From NCBI GenBank assembly GCA_030765065.1, contig CM060990.1:665272618-665336617 (forward strand): DNA of 64,000 bases, written 5' to 3'. Shown one piece after another: positions 33,207 to 44,681 of the stretch. The notes under the pieces were generated by a model, which saw only the letters and a program-made list of their open reading frames with translations, made no database searches and was not told the DNA's origin. Source of the stretch: Deroplatys truncata (Eukaryota > Arthropoda > Insecta > Mantodea > Mantidae). Each line of letters opens with the position of its first letter. Position 1 is the stretch's first letter. The position numbers and the translations under genes were made by a program.

Positions 33207-33656
33207 GAGCGGGAGGGCTCAGGCGGTTACGATCCCCGGGTCGCCAGGCGAATGCTGGGGTGGTTCATCTTCTACCACAACTCTCCTTCCTCTCATTTCC
33301 TGTATCTATTATCTTCCTTGTCATCTTGTTTCAGGGTTGTAGGACCGGGCGACGGTGTTTGGCACGTTGCGGCTGGGCGGTGGCTTGCGCTCTGTAAAGG
33401 TTTCTTCCCTGGCGTCGCTGCGGTACCGCTCAGTTAGGTCTCTCCTCAGCGTGGGGCTCCGTTCCGGGGGACCCTGGAGGTTGGCGGCTTGTGGGCAGGG
33501 ATTGTGCGGCGTTGGAAGCGTTCTATCTGGAAACGTTAGGGACCGTACGCCCGTCGGCATCCAGATCTTGTCGCCCTTCGGGTATCTACTCACATGCTTC
33601 CTAGGGGTGCTGCGGTGCTCTGCTCCGGTCCCGTGGGCCCCTTCTTGATACATACC
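33207..33656 (+). repeat. SINE-C, copy 2 (head deleted in part)
   Basis: Head GAGCGGGAGGGCTCAGGCGG runs directly into GGGTCGCCAGGCGAATGCTG; about 80 bp present in copy 1, including box B, is deleted. The body to CTTGATACATACCTTTAC matches copy 1 in the opposite orientation. Confidence 0.82.
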
Positions 33657-33759
33657 TTTACTTTTACCATTCTACTAAGCCTAAATTTCTTAGTCTCCGA
33701 GAAAAGAAAATATTTAAATAACCCATAGCCTTTAATTTTTCAACTCTTGTTGGCTTTCC

Positions 33760-33782
33760 AAAAAAAAAAAAAAAAAAAAAAA
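33760..33782 (+). repeat. A23 homopolymer
   Basis: An uninterrupted A run; it lies 100 bp beyond SINE-C, so it is not clearly the SINE tail. Confidence 0.9.
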
Positions 33783-34003
33783 GATGTGGTTGATACTAAC
33801 AACAGGGGATGCAACTTTGTAATCTCTAGTTTTTACATTAACTTCTTACAATTTACGGATGAGTAAGAAAATAAAAACAAATGAAGTACATAAAAGGAAC
33901 GGGAAAAACATTCACGTGTAGGTAGATGTCAGTGAAAAAAAAGTGCTCCCATCTTGTGGTTAAGCAAGAACAGCATTCACAAAAAATTAAGATGCATAAC
34001 GTA

Positions 34004-34195
34004 AACTTAAAAAAATATGTGTTACACTCACATGACAAACACACACATACACACACACACACACCGATCTTTTTCTAAAAATGCTTTTTTTTTGTTTGTT
34101 CAATGGGCCTCAGAACATATATTTCTGGTGAAATCTCGACCGAATTTTTGTGTGGAATACAATGCTTCCCTTACTTACTCTACGTAATAGAGAAA
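34004..34195 (-). repeat. Rep1 internal-deletion copy
   Basis: GTGTTACACTCACATGAC joins directly to an AC tract and to the far end (GGTGAAATCTCGACCG, ACGTAATAGAGAAAGT). About 600 bp of the middle is missing, leaving both ends and the microsatellite. Confidence 0.82.
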
Positions 34196-34309
34196 GTAGA
34201 TAAGCTTTTTGAGGGGTTTCAGGGGGCCTGAAAACATATTTCCTGTGGAATCCTGAATCGAAATTTTGGGGGGAATATAATGCTTCCCCTACTTACTATA
34301 GTAGTAAAG
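34196..34309 (-). repeat. Rep1 end fragment
   Basis: A second copy of the CTTCCCCTACTTACTATAG / AAAGAAAGTAAAAA end, directly after the previous one. Confidence 0.8.
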
Positions 34310-34491
34310 AAAGTAAAAATGACGGGATGAATTTCTTTTAACATTCTTAGTAGTGTGTAAATTTTAAGGAATACAAACATTTATTTTCTACCAAACTAGT
34401 GGGATAATTAAACCTTTATTTCCGAATTTATTAAAATGCAATTAAAAGGTTTATTTATAAACTATAATTAAGAGAAATAAATGCACCAACT

Positions 34492-34744
34492 GCCGTGGTC
34501 CTTAGCGTCCATTGTATATTGAGTGTGAAAGACCGAAAATTTTGCTCAGAGACCTCTTTATCAGGCTTGAGGCTCTTTTACGTGCCGTAAATCTACGACA
34601 CAGGACCACCGGCTTTACTTCCCTTCCAAAGTAAGCTATGCCTAGGATTTTTACGCCCGAATAAAATCCATTGCCCTCAGCCAGGTTTGAAACCGCGACC
34701 TCAGGAACTAAAGGCATGGTACCACTAGACCACGGAGGACGACC
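34492..34744 (-). repeat. SINE-A copy 4
   Basis: Minus-strand head GTCGTCCTCCGTGGTCTAGT, box B GGTTTCAAACCTGG, and body to GGACCACGGCAGTT. The 3' tail is lost. Confidence 0.87.
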
Positions 34745-35389
34745 CTAAGATTACAAGCCTACAATATTAGGTTTGACATTATAGTATAGTGTGGTGGTCA
34801 CGCTGGTAGGAATGGGGCTAGATTTTGTCAGTACTAAAATATACAGCTCTGTTCCGTTATGGGCCACATTTTATGCACACCAGTATACATATTATACATT
34901 AAACGCTGATTGCTGTATTAACATTTCAAAAGAATCGAATTGAAATTGTGGAATTCAGAATCCTTAATGGGAATTGATTTATGCTTGTGGTTTTGAAAGT
35001 GACTGTACCCGAATGAAGAATCGTAAGGGGATAAGACGAGATTGGTTGCGGCGATTTATGTTTTCTAAACGTGCGGACATATTGTGACTGGTTTTTACTC
35101 GTTGCCAATGTGAACACCTGGCATTGTATGGGCGGTCATCCCGTGCGTACAGCTCGTGCGCGTGCGTGTTTGAGACATCCTTTCAAGGACGATACCGAAG
35201 GTTGTTGCTTCGACTGCTTCTCTGTGTGTTTTATAAACCTCGTAAATAAAACAGAATGTGGGAAGCATTAAAACGGTTTTGACTTTGTTGGCCTTGTTCA
35301 TCTTCTCAACTTTCGCTGAAAATCTGATGTGTTGTATTCCCATTACTTCCTTAAAGCAATTTCGTTTATTTTTGTGTAGTTACAAATAC
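34745..35389. other. non-coding DNA, nothing recognised
   Basis: No repeat or element ends; overlapping short frames at 35071-35343 on both strands in a GC-richer patch. Confidence 0.35.
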
Positions 35390-35390
35390 T

Positions 35391-37102
35391 TACTACTTTT
35401 TCTGCCACGTACATACCAGTAGCTAGAGAAGGTATTGCATTCCACCCAGAAAACCTATACCGAGATGTTACCGGAAATACACGTTTTGAGGCCCCCATAA
35501 CAAAAAAAAACTGATGTGTTACACTCGCATAACTTTCTCTACTCTTGTACAAACTATTTTTACAAACTCTTATTCTCCATCTATTTCATATTAATCGAGA
35601 TAAACATTTGCAGAAAGGATCTTTTAACATGCAAAGAGAATTAAATTTTACACATAGCGACCAGTTCTAAAAATATTTGACTATCGCTACTGTGCCCCCC
35701 TTGTTTTGTATTTGCAAGGGCAATATAGAAATACAGTAGCCTTTAAGCATAGACATATCTCTTAATAGCTGGTTGCTAGGTGCAGCACCATTCTCTTTGC
35801 CACAGATTAATACTCTTTGCATATCCAAGACAAAAAAAATGAATAACGAATTACCATTTGAGAAAATAAGTATTGAAGTATTGAAGGGAATAACAAACAA
35901 TATCTCGAAAATGGTTCACTCAACAACAAAAATGTATATGACATAAATTGTGTATTTTAACCGATCTACATTTTTTGTATAGTAAAATTTTGTCTATCTC
36001 TTATGGTTTACTAGTTATGCAAAAGTCCTTCACAATGAAGAATACTTTTGGAGACATTCCCAGAAAATTCAAGATATACATTTAATTTGTCATGAAAATG
36101 TCTTAAACATATGATATTTTAATCAAAATCGTTAAAGCCATTTTTGAGAAAATTAAAATTTTCGAAAAATGTTCTATGTAAAGGGTAATCTGGTGTGGGG
36201 GATTTTCTTGGAAACCTTCGTGTCGCATCTCTGGAAGATACTGAACCTAAATACCAAGTTTGGTGTTTATCCGACTGTTCGTTTCTGAGTTATGCTGTTC
36301 ACAGACACACACATACACACACACACGGACATGTTTCCGAAAATGCTTTTTTTTTTGGATTCAGGGGGCCTCAAAACATATATTTCCGGTGAAATCTCGG
36401 TATCGAATTTTTGGGTGGAATATAATACTTCCCCTACTTACTATACGTAGTAGAGAAAGTAAAAGAAATAGAATTTGTAGAAAAAGGTGCGTATGTGTGT
36501 CTCTATGAAACTCAAAATAGAAAAGTTGGATAAAAACCAAACATGGTATTTGGCATCAGTTCCTTTCAAAGATACGACACGGAAATTTTCAAGAAAATTC
36601 TCCGCTCCCAACGAACCTTACATGGAACACATTTCGAAATGTTTGATTTTATAAGAAATGACTCTTAACGGTTTTGATTAAATACAATTTATTAAACATA
36701 ATTACATGAGAAATAAAATGTTTATCTTGAATTTTTTGGGAATAGCTTGTGAAGTCCTCTTCACTCGAAAGGAATTTTGTATAAGCTTGTAAACGTTAAG
36801 CGATACACGAAAACGCACTACACAAAACATGTCGATGTCTTTAAAGCACACAATTTACTTCAAAATGCTTTTTTGTGGCATAAATGGTTTCCTAGATATT
36901 TGTTATTAATTGTTCGAATTGTTCATTACTTCATTATTTTAAAGTGATGTCGGCGTTCATTTGTTTCTCGCGATTGCACGGAGAGAGTGAGGCCAGTATA
37001 TAGCGTCGTTAAATAGAAAAATAGGCTTTCTTAAGAACAGCTCTTATAGCGATTAATAAATAATAGAAAGTAGAGAAAGTCATGTGAATGTAACACAGAT
37101 GT
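35391..37102 (+). repeat. Rep1 copy split by a nested antisense Rep1
   Basis: 35391-35505 (ACTTTTTCTGCCACGTAC to GGCCCCCATAAC) continues at 36461 (AAATAGAATTTGTAG) to the end GTAACACAGATG at about 37100. The break lies in the A-run after the CCCCTGAATCC block. Confidence 0.85.
35512..36460 (-). repeat. Rep1, full-length nested copy
   Basis: From CTGATGTGTTACACTCGC to ACGTAGTAGAGAAAGT, about 950 bp, in antisense inside another Rep1. It is the second such nest in the window. Confidence 0.88.
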
Positions 37103-37111
37103 TTTTTGTCT

Positions 37112-37825
37112 ACTTCATGATAATGGAGTAAAACACTGAAGAAATAGTTTCATTAAATATTTCGTTGTAGGAACATCGTGGATACAGGAAACAAGTGAAG
37201 GAAAATGTTTAAAAACGGGACACTATAGGCTGGCTTTCAAATGCATACTCTATGACAACGCAAGAAACAATTGAATGGTGACAGCAGTATACCTCGGAAA
37301 TGGCTGGTATCGCAAAAGGCTATTTGAAATAAATTGTGTTTTAAGGAACACATATTACTCCTAGTAAATTTCTGTAGAATACATATTATAGTTTACCAGT
37401 TATAAGAATCATAAATTCCGAATGAAGAGGACTTCATGGGCTATTCCCAGAGTATTCAGGATATACATTTCATTTCTATAGTATATATCTTGAATATGTA
37501 GTATTTTTTATCAAAATCGTTAGCGCCACTTTTGAGAAAATGAAAAGTAACGAAAGAATTTTCCATGTAAAGAGTAAGGATTTTCTTAAAAATACCGTGT
37601 GTGCATATTCGGAAGGTACTAAACCTAAATACCAAGTATTATATTTATCTGACATTTCTTTTTTGAGTTACCCTGCTCCCAGACGCTCCTGCGCGCATAG
37701 CGTTTTTCTAGAAATGCCTTTAGGGGGATTGAGGGGTCCTCAAAATAAGTGTTTCCAGTGAAATTTCAATATCACGTTTTGGGTGGAATGCAATAGTTCC
37801 TCTACCTACGTGTTAGTGAAAGAAA
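37112..37825 (-). repeat. Rep1 fragment
   Basis: Antisense order TCTACTTCATGATAATGGAG, ATATTTCGTTGTAGG, GGAAATGGCTGGTATCG, to GTGGAATGCAATAGTTCC. More diverged than its neighbours and lacks the outermost end. Confidence 0.78.
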
Positions 37826-37829
37826 TAGA

Positions 37830-39193
37830 ACAATAGCAATAGAAAAAACAAAGAATGGGGTGTTCTTTGGCTATATAATTGTCGGTACATCACCAGGAAA
37901 TTATTATAGAATTTCCGGTATGTCAACTGTTGAATGTGCTAGGAAGGTTCGTTAAATTCTTGTTAACTTAGTTTTATTAAGGTAAACACCCACTACGTTT
38001 AAAATTCCTATTGTTTTCGCACTAATTGGAAGTTACCTTAAACATGAATGCAAGAATACAACTTGGAAAATACCTATCTATATATTGTTTAATCATAATT
38101 GCAGCTGTTAATTGTGACTCTAGATAGCAATCCTCTCCATAACCTAGCAAAAATTCTACTTTTTGGTATGCTGCGGCAGTAGCTCCTCCTCTCCGATATT
38201 GTTCTGGTCCGTAATGCCCGTAGCTCGCGGCTTACCTTTCTGTAGCCTCCGCGTCGAATCCAGATATTCGATGTGGGCTGATTCTCTGCATTTTTATCCT
38301 CGGCTAGCTGAAGTAAATACCGAAATATGTAAGAGCATGGACTTTTCCTCGGTAAAGGAAACGTAGATCTCGGGTGTGGTAACGGAGAGAAATAGACGTG
38401 CTTCAGTTACAAAAAGACGACACCACTGTTTTCTTTATTTCGTTATTTCTGGTAGTTCACAACACTGATATTGTCGCCGTTAAAACACTGTCCACTGCTG
38501 TTGAAACACGGCGCTGATATGACGCGAAGTTTATATACTTAACAAATCCCTTTACTTGTAGCGATTCTTATGTGTAGCGGAACCTGTCTTAATTCACTAA
38601 CTTTTGGCGCGACATATCTTAAGTGTCCGGCAGCATCATTCCCTGCGTGTAGTTTCGAAGTAACTCCTCGATCTTTGGTCTTAACAGATCTATTTATAGT
38701 CACCGGCTTCTTGGGCTACGTAATTTCCTATTGGTGCATTTTTAGCGCCACTCAACGCGTCTCGCTATTTCATATCGATTTACTTGGATCTCATTGGTCA
38801 ATTTTAACATGAAATCGCGGCTTTTCCTAATTTTACCGTTAAGCTTGTTATCTCCCTTACTCCGGTCACGGCGAATTGCCGTACAAAAGGACAATAGCTC
38901 TACATCCTCGCTGTACGAACAATACTTTTGCTACCAGAGGGACATCGTAAAACTCACTTGTTGCCTTCGGAGACACTTTTCTTGCATCTAATATATCTCA
39001 TCGTGGACAGTATTTTAACATAGCGCTTAACTTATTTACATTAAACAATTTATTACTCCGCTAATATTAGTAACCTAAATACAAAAATATCATTAAATTA
39101 CCCTTCTTAAGCTACACAGGCAGTAAAAAGAAAAATATTTGTACATAGCATAATTTAATTTCACTAAAAAGTAATTACTCAAATTATTAATAA
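37830..39193. other. unrecognised DNA with a GC-richer block at 38160-38990
   Basis: The block carries frames on the plus strand (38163-38366, 38570-38812, 38794-38991) without known motifs. It differs in base use from its AT-rich surroundings and might be part of an old element such as an LTR, but I found no paired ends. Confidence 0.35.
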
Positions 39194-39412
39194 TTACATA
39201 GCTCGGGCTCGGCCTCGGCCTAGAGTTGCCGTTTCAATACAGAAAGGACAAGCGAACTTCCAGTTTTCGTCTTCAGATGTTGTTTCAAGATATTTAATTT
39301 TATTAGCTTTATACATATTTAATTGCAGTGATTTTTCAAGTTTATCATCTCTGATGTTTGTAAACCTTTCACGTGCTTTTCTAGAGCAAGATTTTTTGTA
39401 TAATATCTGAAA
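39194..39412 (-). pseudogene. possible coding relic with Cys pairs, function unknown
   Basis: The minus strand has an open frame of about 70 codons ending at a TAA (39194-39196). It shows a basic start (CSRKARERF), a lysine-rich helix-like middle (KLEKSLQLNMYKANKIKYLE) and a C-terminal ENWKFACPFC. The CPFC pair and earlier Cys could be part of a zinc finger of the PHD or transposon C-terminal type; this is a guess. Composition looks protein-like, with few stops, but no family is recognised and there are no flanking exons visible. Confidence 0.25.
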
Positions 39413-39559
39413 TTGAATTGAAAATAGGTTTCGATATGTACCGCGTGAGTCTTACCATCCTGCGGATTGGTAACTAGGCAGCCCTGAATTTTACAGACGA
39501 TGCGAAATGCAGGTGCTGACACTGAGTCACCAGCCCACTGATTAGGGTTACGGTGGTGT

Positions 39560-39650
39560 TAGTTGTTAACGTGCTCTAGTAGCGCATGGTTAATATGCTA
39601 GAAACTCATGGTGAAGGTCGGAAGTTCAAATCACGCCTGCGAATAAATGA
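39560..39650 (+). repeat. tRNA-like SINE head, family G (weak)
   Basis: AGTAGCGCATGGTTAATATG and GGTGAAGGTCGGAAGTTCAA are placed as box A and box B of a tRNA-derived SINE. A related head lies in the opposite orientation at 39765-39850. Confidence 0.45.
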
Positions 39651-39764
39651 GTTTTGAATTCATTTCTTGCATTATTTATGGTGTTCATTAAAGCATATTA
39701 ACTAATTGAGTGAAACGACGCTTCTATGCCAAACGACTCGTTAAATTTACTAAATATAAGAGTA

Positions 39765-39970
39765 CCTTCAAGTGGCAGTATTTGAACCTGGGACCTTCAC
39801 CACAGAAGGCAAACGCTCATTGTTGCGCTACGACTGCAGTCACTGCACGCACAGCGGTGCAAAGCAGTCATTTCGGCCGAAATTGATACGACGCGATGTA
39901 GTGGACAGTGTTTACGGCATAGCCTGTACAACGCCGGGGCTGCATAACTTCTCAATACGCAGGTTGAGAA
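39765..39970 (-). repeat. tRNA-like SINE, family G (weak)
   Basis: Minus strand: GTAGCGCAACAATGAGCGTT (box A type) and GAAGGTCCCAGGTTCAAATA (box B type). It shares GTAGCGCA and GGTGAAGGTC with the head at 39560-39650. Confidence 0.45.
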
Positions 39971-40019
39971 GACTCGCCCGGTATGTATGTGTGTATGTGT
40001 TATTTTTTTAAGAACCCGC

Positions 40020-40665
40020 GATATTTTTACTGAACTTCCTTTTGACCCTTAGTATTTGTGAATTAAAAAAACTTATTTCTCCGTAAGGGTAAGTCAAATT
40101 CCAGTATTATACTTAAAGTATAGCTGTACTAAGAGCTTATAAATTAATTATGTAAACTCCACATGTAAAATGTTGAAAAATCGTTGCAATTTTCAAAAAC
40201 ATTAAGACTAATTGATTTAAAAACTCTGGTGTGTTATATTCATGTTCACACAGTGGTTTATTTTTCTGATAGGTCTTTAGATTTAGTCCAGGGAGCTCCT
40301 TGTCTCAAACGGGAGGTGCGGAATTTAATTCCGACTTCGTAAACAGGTTGATGTACTGCGGTGGTGCAGAATTGTTTTTCAATAGGACTTATGTACGTTC
40401 TTTGCACGCGAGATGGAATTGACCGCCGATCACAGAAATTGGATAGTTGAGTGATAGGTCGAGACACACTACGCTACAAAAACCGTCCCGTTATTTGAGT
40501 TAACTATCAGCATGCATACCGAGATTGCAAGTTTGAGACGTAAGCGAAAGTCGTTCCTAATGTATATACTGGAAAGGTACGATACAGTCCCATTTCACTA
40601 AGGTGACCTCGAAACTGTTGAAATCCAACCCTTCCACTCATCTTTCGCTAATCCTGCTACAGAAT
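40020..40665. other. non-coding DNA, nothing firmly recognised
   Basis: A possible degenerate box B (GGTGCGGAATTTAATTCCGA) lies near 40315 but no box A is convincing. Confidence 0.35.
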
Positions 40666-40667
40666 TT

Positions 40668-40960
40668 TCTAGCGAAAGCTTATTCTTCTGTCTACTTTAT
40701 GTTAATCGAGATACACTAATAGCTGCAGAAATAGCTACATTACACATTTCGTTGTAGGTGCAATGTATAGGAGAAACCGAATCGCGTCAGATTTTAAACG
40801 CTGGTGACTATATGCTATCCTTCAAATTCCATACTACTTCCATGACATCATTAGAAACGACTGAATAGCGACAGCACTTTAAAAGAATGAACAAAGCGTT
40901 GAAAAATTAAAATCACTAACGAATGTCTCGGAAATAGCTTGGTCTTTTGAGACAGAACGT
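40668..40960 (-). repeat. Rep1 fragment
   Basis: Antisense blocks GCGAAAGCTTATTCTTCTGT, ACACATTTCGTTGTAGG and GAATGTCTCGGAAATAGC. Confidence 0.78.
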
Positions 40961-41325
40961 AATAGTTTCCAGTGCCACCACAAAGAAAACAAATCAAAAG
41001 TGCACTGCACTGTGAGAATAGTTTGACTTCTAACCTTCAGATACCCGCATCAAGAATGCTATTAGTTTGTAGTATTTACTATGTCTTTGTTGTCCTTCAC
41101 ATCGAGACACAGTTTGAACATGGGACAATTTGCCCAGAATGTTGAGGATTTCTGTTTTGTTTTTATCTTCATAATATGCTAACAGCACATTTTTAATATA
41201 ATTAGTGTGCACGTTTCTTACCTTGCACCATTGAAGAAACCTTTTATATACTGATTCTTGACTTTTTTGTCAGACATTCTAATCCTACCCTTTCCGCTGC
41301 TTGCAAAATTTTGGTTGGTTCTGCC

Positions 41326-41540
41326 GTCCTCCATGGTCTAGGGGGCTATACTAGCCTCTGGTGTCCGAGGTCACGGGGGTAAATATTCTTAGCATGGCTT
41401 CCTTTGGAAGGGAAGTATAGCCGGTTGTCCTGTGTCGTAGATCTACGGCACGTAAAAGAACCTCAAGGCTGATAAAGAGACCTCTGAGCAAAATGTCCGG
41501 TCTTTCATTCCCAATATAGAATAGGCGCTAAGAAACATAA
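41326..41540 (+). repeat. SINE-A copy 5
   Basis: Plus-strand head CCGTCCTCCATGGTCTAGGG; box B is damaged. Body GTGTCGTAGATCTACGGCAC and CCTCAAGGCTGATAAAGAG. The last part of the 3' end and its tail are missing. Confidence 0.85.
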
Positions 41541-41730
41541 CAGTGACTCTCTTTGCTAGTTCTTCAGATTCCATAATTACTGCATTCAAATTATCCGCCA
41601 TTAGATCTACAATACAAGCCTCTTGGATAATAATATCACATCCCCCAGGGAATCAAATTTTGTAACCTTGGAGTGTTATTATTTTATACGAATTAGTGGC
41701 ATTATTTTTCCTTTTAATTAAAATCATAGA

Positions 41731-41997
41731 AGCGAGCGGGATGGCTCAGGCGGTAATGTCTGTGGCCTGCATTTGTCAGGTGTCGGGTTCAAACTCCCCC
41801 CTGGTTGACTAATCTTACTGAAGGATTTTTGGCGGTTTTCGTCGGTCGCTAGGCAAATGCTGGTTTGTATAATTTGATCCGCTAATTTTCCGATCTTTCT
41901 TTTGATCACCAGATCTCATTTCCTTGTTCTTCACCGCCGTACCAGGCTTGCTCCTCAACAAGTGCTACAAAGAGGAGGGTAAGAAGAAGTATAATAA
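41731..41997 (+). repeat. SINE-D (tRNA-derived), copy 1
   Basis: Head GAGCGGGATGGCTCAGGCGG and box B TGTCGGGTTCAAACTCCC. Body GGTCGCTAGGCAAATGCTGG, TTTGATCCGCTAATTTTCC, and tail CTACAAAGAGGAGGGTAAG with AAGAAGTATAATAATTAA. Confidence 0.82.
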
Positions 41998-42905
41998 TTA
42001 ATATCGACGTTTAAAAGCGCTAATTTTACCTTCGACTGTCTAAAAATGTGTTTCGGCGTTAATGTATTGAACTTTAAGAACACACAAGTTTAACTTAATA
42101 AGTTAGGAGTTTACATTTCTTTAAATAATCCATTCCGTGTCCCAGCTACTGAAGTAGATGGCGCATTGAGATTGTGCTGATATGCCTTGATAGCTTTGCC
42201 TAAGTCTTCAGCAATCTCTTGTATTCTGTAGAGGTAGTTGATAATCCGAAAACGGAAATTCACCAAAAGGGATATCAAGATAGCTGGCATTCGGTATCCG
42301 AAGCATGTAGGGGAGAGTTCTGTAGAATGTTTTCTTAGTCTGGTGCGTGCAGCTGGTAAATCAATCAAGAAGCCTCAATCTCTGTCCTTGGACAAAAGCT
42401 ATAAAGTCTGCGGCTAACCGAGATCTTCAGACAGACTGGCAGGCCGTCGGAACAAGTAATTGTGGTAACAGTTATATACGCCCACCCGTTAATTAGAAGC
42501 CAGCTTACTTACATGTACGAACTCCGAACCGAATCCCTCCTTCATTACTACAAGCGAGAAACGTAGGACAAAACACATTAAGAGGGCCGTAACGTTTCGC
42601 CTATATAATGGGCCTGGATACCCTCGAATAACGTCCGTATCTACAGCAAATGGCGTTAACAATATAACGTTTTCGCACTGCATCCGTTAGGGATACCTAT
42701 TTGTGAAATTTAAAAAATCCACAATTTCAAGTCATTCATTCGAAATTTTAATACAACAATCAGGGTTTAATATGTAATATGTAGACCAAATTTGATGCAT
42801 ATTATTAAGGGGACAAGGTACTCTGAAATGGTCAAAAATCTCATTTTTTGTTTTAGGCACTAATAAAATTTCTATTATTTCCAGTTTCAGAAAATATATA
42901 CTTTT
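41998..42905. other. non-coding DNA, nothing recognised
   Basis: An 85-codon minus frame (42111-42368) and a 64-codon one (42489-42683) have no known motif. Confidence 0.35.
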
Positions 42906-43691
42906 TGGTGGTAAGCGGTTTTTAAGACATTTAAATATAATTTAACAATATATAAAAAGTGTATATTACAGTCATTGTAAATGTCTATATTATTGTATAC
43001 ATGTGTAATAATGTTATGTGAATGTATTACGTAATTTAATAATGTAGGAGCTGTGAGAATAATAGGTTGAAAGTTGCTAACAATGAGGTAAGCTTGAGGC
43101 AATAATGAGTAAGACAGTTTAATAATACTACTATTCATTCTTGAAGCAATAATATAATTTTTGTGACAGTTTAAAAATAGCCAATCAACAACCAGAAAAA
43201 GCTTTAGTTAAAGGAAGGTATTCTATTGGAGTAGGATTAGCCAATCAGAAACTGAAATATAGCAAAATTTACAAATCTAGAAGTTAGTTGCTTGTAGACA
43301 GTGCTCATAACTGGACGGGTTGCTAGCAGACAGTGTTACTAATCAGACGCGAGATGTGTCCTCGAGAAATTTAATACGTATTTTGTGTGAGAAAATAGTT
43401 TACGTGTTAAAAAAGTGCAAGTAATTAATAAAAGAATCTAACAGCTCTCTATATCAGTGAAGTGTTATTTAAATCGTGTCAAGCATTAATAAATGGAGTG
43501 AAGAAAAACTTTAAATCTGTGTAAGCCTACATTCTTCAGTCGCACCACAACCCTGCAAAGAGAAACATGTCTCTAACAATAATACTGACGCAGCCGAGGC
43601 AAACATAAATATATAATATTTAAAGAAACAGTCGAAATATAATACATCTTCAAACTGGCTTTCCATACGTAGCAGCAACAAACCTTCTTCA
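42906..43691 (+). repeat. LTR copy L2
   Basis: Plus orientation. The start is degraded (TGGTGGTAAGCGG, then TTTTTAAGACATTTAAAT) and a short internal piece is missing. AGCCAATCAACAACCAG and ATTGGAGTAGGATTAGCCAAT are CCAAT-type boxes; AATAAAAGAATC and ATTAATAAATGG are poly(A) signals. The end carries TGGCTTTCCATACGTAGCAG and then ACCTTCTTCA. CTTT on both sides could be the target duplication. Confidence 0.78.
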
Positions 43692-44033
43692 CTTTAAAGC
43701 AGTCGTGCAACGCCCCTTTTAGAACATTTTTGTATCTTTCAACAACGAACGACTATATCATACCCAGCGAGCAGTTCAGCAATTAACAAAAGAGGCCAGG
43801 ACCAAGAGAAGGCAATCAGAAAAGCTGCAGTAATCCAGGAATGAAGGTGCAATTGATTATAATCCTGGAATGCACTGAAGTGTGTCAGAATTTTAATGTT
43901 CAAACATTAAATGCAGTTTTCTCAAAACAACATTTTTGGATACTTATGTATCATTTTCAGTACTTCCTGAACCACAGTCATAATTTTATAATGTATATTA
44001 TTGATATTAAGAAAGCACAACCACCCATTTATA

Positions 44034-44679
44034 CAGGGTGGACCATTTAATTTGAGACTGTACAATATCTCCAAAATTAAGCGTTGTGGAAAGAAATGTA
44101 TTTAATAAACGTTACTTTATATTATGGGGGAAAGTAAATATAATAAATCGTGTTTTGTTTGGAGGAAGTTATGATTGTAATTTTAGGGTCAATTTAATTT
44201 TTTTAAATGGGAACCTACATTTTGTATGTTGTTTTATCATCAGAAAATGGTTTATAAAAAGCTGTTTATTTTGTGATGAATAAGGAAACAAAATAAAAAG
44301 TTTTGGTTCCCAATTACGAAACGTAACTTGACCCTCAAATGACCATCCATGGATGGTCCAACCATTCATTGCGCTCTTCGTACACGGCCATTCCGAATTT
44401 TGGTTGTTTACGTTGGTGTAAGAACAATTGCAAAGTGCTTTATACAAATGTTGTTTAGTTTTTTATGAGGAGTGAGAAAAAACTTAAAAAAGGTACGTTC
44501 CCAATTTTAAAAAACTTAAATAGACCTTAAAATGTCCATCACAGTGTCCTCCAAATAAAACACGACTAATGGCATTTACTTTTCCCCATAATATCAAGCA
44601 ACCTTTATTCAAGACATGTCTTTCTACAACGCTTAGTTTTGGAGATATCGTACAGTCTCAACTTAATTGATCCAGCCTG
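44034..44679. mobile_element. MITE, family M1, copy 2
   Basis: Ends CAGGGTGGACCATTTAAT and, from the right, CAGGCTGGATCAATTAAG, with TA on both sides. The arms match those of 25552-26141. The centre holds a perfect 18-bp palindrome GACCATCCATGGATGGTC at 44341-44358. Confidence 0.9.
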
Positions 44680-44681
44680 TA

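Noticed and set aside
33111..33437. Conserved protein shared with 27497-27834
   Set aside because: Both frames lie within copies of SINE-C, so the likeness is that of the repeat DNA.
44169..44447. 92-codon minus frame shared with 25710-25901
   Set aside because: Both lie in MITE family M1 and owe their likeness to the repeat; no transposase motif is present.
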